NCBI RefSeq assembly: GCF_900220975.1 | Contig: NZ_OBQD01000001.1 | Location: 310,001-374,000 of the forward strand | Reading direction: 5' to 3' | Source: Rhizobium subbaraonis | GTDB lineage: Bacteria > Pseudomonadota > Alphaproteobacteria > Rhizobiales > Rhizobiaceae | DNA length: 64,000 nt | Shown: in pieces, positions 60,975-64,000 of the stretch | Layout of the letters: each line of letters begins with the position of its first letter | How positions within the stretch are numbered: position 1 is the stretch's first letter | The notes under the pieces: generated by a model | Told to the model about the DNA's origin: nothing | Database searches by the model: none | What the model saw: the letters and a program-made list of their open reading frames with translations, nothing else | Made by a program: the position numbers and the translations under genes

Positions 60975-62444
60975 ATGTTCGCATGCGATTCCGCCGTTGA
61001 CCCGGGCCAATCTCACCAGACCTTCGCCTGCATCTGCCACAGCCCGGCCTTCGCCCGGCTGAACGGCGTGCTGGCGTCGAAATTTTCCAGGCGCACCTTT
61101 CTCGCCGGAGCGGCCGCCTCGGCCGGCCTGCTGGCGCTGGGGCCCGGCCGTTCGCTCGCCGCGGTGCCGGCCGCGCCAAAAAAACCGGTCGCCTTCACCA
61201 ATATCCGCCTGTTCGACGGCACGTCGGAAACGGTGCGCACCGGGATGCGCGTGCTGGTGGACGGCAAGACGATCAAGGTCGTCGAGTCCGACACCGCTCC
61301 GCTGCCGCCGGAGGTTGAGGTCGTGGACTGTGGCGGGCGCACGCTGATGCCGGGCCTGATCGATGCCCATGTGCATGTGATGATGGCGGCGATCTCGATG
61401 CAGGTGCTGCTGACCGCCGATGTCGGCTATCTCAATCTTCTGGCCGCGCAGGAGGCGGAGCGCATGCTGATGCGCGGCTTTACCAGCGTGCGCGACCTCA
61501 GCGGCCCGACGTTCGGCCTGAAGCGGGCGATCGATAGCGGCATCTGCGCCGGCCCCCGCATCTGGCCGTCGGGGGCGATGATCTCGCAGACCTCCGGCCA
61601 CGGCGATTTCCGCATGCCCTACGAAATCCCCTCGCCACCGGGCGCGCCGTTTTCCCGCGCAGAGGCTATCGGCGGCAGCGCCATCGCCGACGGCGTCGAT
61701 GAAGTGCTCAAGCGCTGCCGGGAACAGCTGATGCTGGGCGCCTCGCAGCTCAAGCTCGCCGCCGGCGGCGGGGTGTCCTCCAACTACGATCCGCTCGACA
61801 GCAGCCAGTATACCGTCGCCGAGTTCCGCGCTGCGGTCGATGCCGCAGAGAACTGGGGGACCTACGTCACCGTCCACGCCTATATGCCGCGCGCGATCCA
61901 GATCGCGATCAAGGGTGGCGTGCGCTGCATCGACCACGGCCAGATGATGGACGAGGAGACGGCCAGGATCATGGCAGGCGAGGGCATCTGGCTCAGCACC
62001 CAGCCCTTCGACGAGACGCACGGCTTCCAGTTTGCGGAGGGAACGCCGAACCGGGTCAAGCAGCTTGAGATGTTTGCCGGCACGAAGAACGCCTACCAGC
62101 TTGCTAGGGAACACAAGCTGAAGACCGCATGGGGCACCGACCTTTTGTTCGATGCCAAGGGTGCGGCGACGCAGACCGCACAGCTGGCGAAAATGACGAA
62201 CTACGGCTTCTCGGCGGCCGAGGCGCTGAAGATGGCGACCGGCACCAATGCCGAGCTCCTGGCGATGTCCGGGCCGCGCACGCCCTATCCGGCGCCGGTG
62301 GGGCGGATCGCGCAAGGCGCCTTCGCCGATCTCCTGCTTGTCGACGGCGATCCGACGGTGGACCTGAACGTGCTTGCCGATGCGGAGCGGAACCTGAAGA
62401 TCATCATGAAGGACGGGGTGTTCCACAAGAATGCCCTTGCCTGA
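60975..62444 (+). CDS. Tat-exported amidohydrolase family protein
   Basis: A 489-residue metal-dependent hydrolase. A 36-residue leader with several Cys and His (MFACDSAVDPGQSHQ, FACICHSPAFARLNG) precedes a twin-arginine signal (SRRTFLAGAAASAGLLALG). The amidohydrolase domain then has DAHVHVMM (metal), KLAAGGG with the carboxylated-Lys-type region, VTVHAYM, CIDHGQMMD and WGTDLLFD (metal Asp). This resembles imidazolonepropionase-like/prolidase-like amidohydrolases that act in the periplasm. AGAGGAG precedes 60975; the frame opens to 60903. Substrate unknown. Confidence 0.88.
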   Translation: MFACDSAVDPGQSHQTFACICHSPAFARLNGVLASKFSRRTFLAGAAASAGLLALGPGRSLAAVPAAPKKPVAFTNIRLFDGTSETVRTGMRVLVDGKTIKVVESDTAPLPPEVEVVDCGGRTLMPGLIDAHVHVMMAAISMQVLLTADVGYLNLLAAQEAERMLMRGFTSVRDLSGPTFGLKRAIDSGICAGPRIWPSGAMISQTSGHGDFRMPYEIPSPPGAPFSRAEAIGGSAIADGVDEVLKRCREQLMLGASQLKLAAGGGVSSNYDPLDSSQYTVAEFRAAVDAAENWGTYVTVHAYMPRAIQIAIKGGVRCIDHGQMMDEETARIMAGEGIWLSTQPFDETHGFQFAEGTPNRVKQLEMFAGTKNAYQLAREHKLKTAWGTDLLFDAKGAATQTAQLAKMTNYGFSAAEALKMATGTNAELLAMSGPRTPYPAPVGRIAQGAFADLLLVDGDPTVDLNVLADAERNLKIIMKDGVFHKNALA

Positions 62445-62590
62445 CGTTCGGCCCTGACGGAGAAGAAGTCGGGAGGCTGGCTGGCGCAGTTCCTGATTGC
62501 CAATTCTTGCGTGCCTGTGTCAGAAATGCGGGACGGCGGAACGTTTTCCGAAGGCGGCCTGCCGGCAATTGCAGCGTACCGAGGTGGCAG

Positions 62591-63376
62591 ATGAGCATTC
62601 GTGGCGGGCATCAGGCACATGTGGAGTTCCGGCGTTCTTCCAAAGCCCCTTCGCCGTCGCGCAAGGCCGGCCTCGGATCCGCCATCGTGCTCGGCTTCCT
62701 TGCCCTCTCTATTCCCTGTGTCGCCTTCATTTTGGCGGGGCGCACCGCGGCTGCGGCCGACTGCGGCAGCACGCCAGAGCCGGGGATCGACTGGAGCGGC
62801 TGCAAGAAGCGGGCGATCATGCTCCAGGGCAGTAATTTCAGGGGCGCCAACCTCGGCGAGGCCGATCTCGCCCTGACCGACATGAGCCTGACCAACCTCA
62901 CATCCGCCAATCTGGAAAAGGCCAATCTCTCGCGCGCCTGGTTCACCGGCGCCACCCTGACGAAGGCCAATTTCAATCGGGTCGAGGCCTACCGCGTCGG
63001 ATTCGAGGGTGTCACGGCGAACGGGGCGACCTTTGCCAGCGCCGAATTGCAGCGGGCGAACTTCAAGAACGCCAGCCTTGCCGGCGTCGATTTCGAGAAG
63101 GCGGAACTCGGCCGGGCGGATTTCCGCGGCGCGGACATCTCCGGCGCCAGCTTCCCACTTGCCAACCTCTCGCGGGCGGATTTCAACAAGGCGACGTTCG
63201 ACCAGCCGTTGGACTTTTCGCAGGCCTTCATGTTCCTGACCCGCATCGAGGGGCTGGATCTCACAAACGCCAAGGGGCTGTCGCAGGAGCAGGTCAATCT
63301 CGCCTGCGGCGATGCCAACACAAGGCTGCCGGCCGGCCTTACCGCACCGCCCAACTGGCCTTGCCCGTTCGACTGA
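62591..63376 (+). CDS. Pentapeptide-repeat protein with membrane anchor
   Basis: A 261-residue protein. A hydrophobic segment at about residues 30-52 (AIVLGFLALSIPCVAFILAG) is a signal or anchor. After CGSTPEPGIDWSGC come about ten or more A(D/N)LxX pentapeptides (FRGANLGEADLALTD, LTSANLEKANLSRA, ELQRANFKNASLAGVDFEKAELGRADFRGADISGA), forming a right-handed quadrilateral helix. A C-terminal stretch has ACGDANTRLPAGL. Such proteins are often scaffolds; the role is unknown. GAGGTGG precedes the start at 62591. Confidence 0.88.
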   Translation: MSIRGGHQAHVEFRRSSKAPSPSRKAGLGSAIVLGFLALSIPCVAFILAGRTAAAADCGSTPEPGIDWSGCKKRAIMLQGSNFRGANLGEADLALTDMSLTNLTSANLEKANLSRAWFTGATLTKANFNRVEAYRVGFEGVTANGATFASAELQRANFKNASLAGVDFEKAELGRADFRGADISGASFPLANLSRADFNKATFDQPLDFSQAFMFLTRIEGLDLTNAKGLSQEQVNLACGDANTRLPAGLTAPPNWPCPFD

Positions 63377-63406
63377 CAACGTCCCGAAGGGCAGTGCCGC
63401 CGAGGC

Positions 63407-64000
63407 TCACGCCTTGACCGCCACCAGGAAAAGCCGCGGGAAGCGCAGCAGCACGCGCCCGTCGGCGGTCTGCGGATAGGCCTTTTCGATCCGCTGGCGG
63501 TAGCTTTCCAGGAACCCCGGCTGTTCTTCGTCCGGCAGCTTTTCGAGATAGGGCCTGATGCCCGTGCCCTTTACCCATTCGACGATCGCCGCAGCATCCT
63601 CCATCGGATGGTTGTAGATCGTGTGCCAGATATCGACCCGCGCCGCCCTCTTCGACAGCGCGTCGAAATAGGCGATCGTCGGCGGTAGTGGCGGGCGCCT
63701 TGGATGCGAGGCGGCAAAATAGCCTGCCCAACGCGGATCATCCGTCACCGCGTCCATTTCCGTGTGGTTCGGCTCACCGCGATTGTCTGGCATTTGCACG
63801 GCCAACACCCCGCCGGGGACGAGATGATCCATCAGCCGCTCGAAAACGGAGATATGCCCGGGCACCCATTGGAAGACCGCATTGGCGAAGAGAAGCGCTG
63901 CCGGCACAGGCGGCGTCCAGACCGAAAGGTCACCGTGGTCGAAGGTGATGCCCGGCAGCCGCTTTCGAGCCGCCGCCAGCATGTTCTCGTCGCTGTCGAT
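63407..64000 (-). CDS. tam: Trans-aconitate 2-methyltransferase, 3' part of gene
   Basis: 198 C-terminal residues are visible; the 5' end lies beyond the right edge and the frame is open to base 64000 ([17 protein letters not shown], the end of the SAM-binding acidic region). The middle ([34 protein letters not shown]) and the end ([52 protein letters not shown]) are characteristic of Tam, which methylates and thereby detoxifies trans-aconitate. No internal break. Confidence 0.92.
   Translation of the reverse strand: MDSDENMLAAARKRLPGITFDHGDLSVWTPPVPAALLFANAVFQWVPGHISVFERLMDHLVPGGVLAVQMPDNRGEPNHTEMDAVTDDPRWAGYFAASHPRRPPLPPTIAYFDALSKRAARVDIWHTIYNHPMEDAAAIVEWVKGTGIRPYLEKLPDEEQPGFLESYRQRIEKAYPQTADGRVLLRFPRLFLVAVKA

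Noticed and set aside
1-64000. Prophage, insertion sequence, integrase, CRISPR, tRNA or rRNA
   Set aside because: No transposase, integrase, direct-repeat array, cloverleaf or ribosomal RNA sequence was recognised on either strand.

Overview
The window is a GC-rich alphaproteobacterial chromosome segment, most likely from the family Rhizobiaceae (Sinorhizobium/Ensifer, Shinella, Rhizobium type). Support comes from the betI-betC-betB-betA order, a Rhizobium etli-type (ReAV) asparaginase, a TIGR03808 Tat-exported repeat protein, a DUF1344 protein, and short palindromic intergenic repeats resembling the RIME elements of rhizobia. I cannot fix the genus. No tRNA, rRNA, CRISPR array, insertion sequence or prophage was seen. 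The region reads as core or stable genome with dense metabolic and regulatory genes.

Layout. 1-2.0 kb: end of a type I secretion ATPase and its HlyD-type adaptor, closed by a terminator, then a 25-residue membrane peptide gene and a DUF1194 von Willebrand-type protein. 3.4-4.4 kb: a stand-alone D-Ala-D-Ala ligase. 5.0-12.6 kb: a divergent sulfate-assimilation locus. cysH-cysD-cysN (minus) makes and reduces APS; sbp-cysT-cysW-cysA (plus) imports sulfate. 12.7-15.2 kb: a ClC channel/exchanger and a DUF6152/DUF6644 pair. 15.3-20.8 kb: betICBA, which turns choline-O-sulfate and choline into glycine betaine, with a BetI-like operator upstream. 21.0-22.6 kb: an HdeD-like membrane protein, then a fluoride riboswitch, fluC (crcB) and a half-size EamA transporter.

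22.7-38.8 kb: two cyclic-di-GMP proteins (EAL-CBS-GGDEF and PAS-GAF-GGDEF-EAL), a quinone oxidoreductase, an MFS exporter, asparaginase, VOC and glutathione-transferase genes, LysR and MarR regulators, and the TIGR03808 protein. 39.2-42.3 kb: the ligase-associated exonuclease and ATP-dependent DNA ligase pair. 42.5-47.8 kb: a DUF4242-nucleotidyl cyclase fusion, an L,D-transpeptidase, a histidine kinase/CheY pair and the divergent ohrR/ohr peroxide switch. 47.9-49.0 kb: a Xre/RES toxin-antitoxin pair followed by a 27-base poly-C run. 49.0-64 kb: an ABC-F protein, a YoaK protein, a GSCFA/GDSH two-gene cassette, a HerA-like ATPase, MFS transporters, an aldo/keto reductase, LysR, a Tat-exported amidohydrolase, a pentapeptide-repeat protein and the 3' part of a trans-aconitate methyltransferase gene.

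Most interesting: the fluoride riboswitch operon with its overlapping EamA gene; a RIME-like element that supplies the C-terminus of BetI; the 27-C homopolymer; the GSCFA/GDSH cassette; the DUF4242-cyclase fusion; and several perfect palindromes that are good operator candidates. Calls rest on reading the sequence and remembered family motifs; no database search was run.
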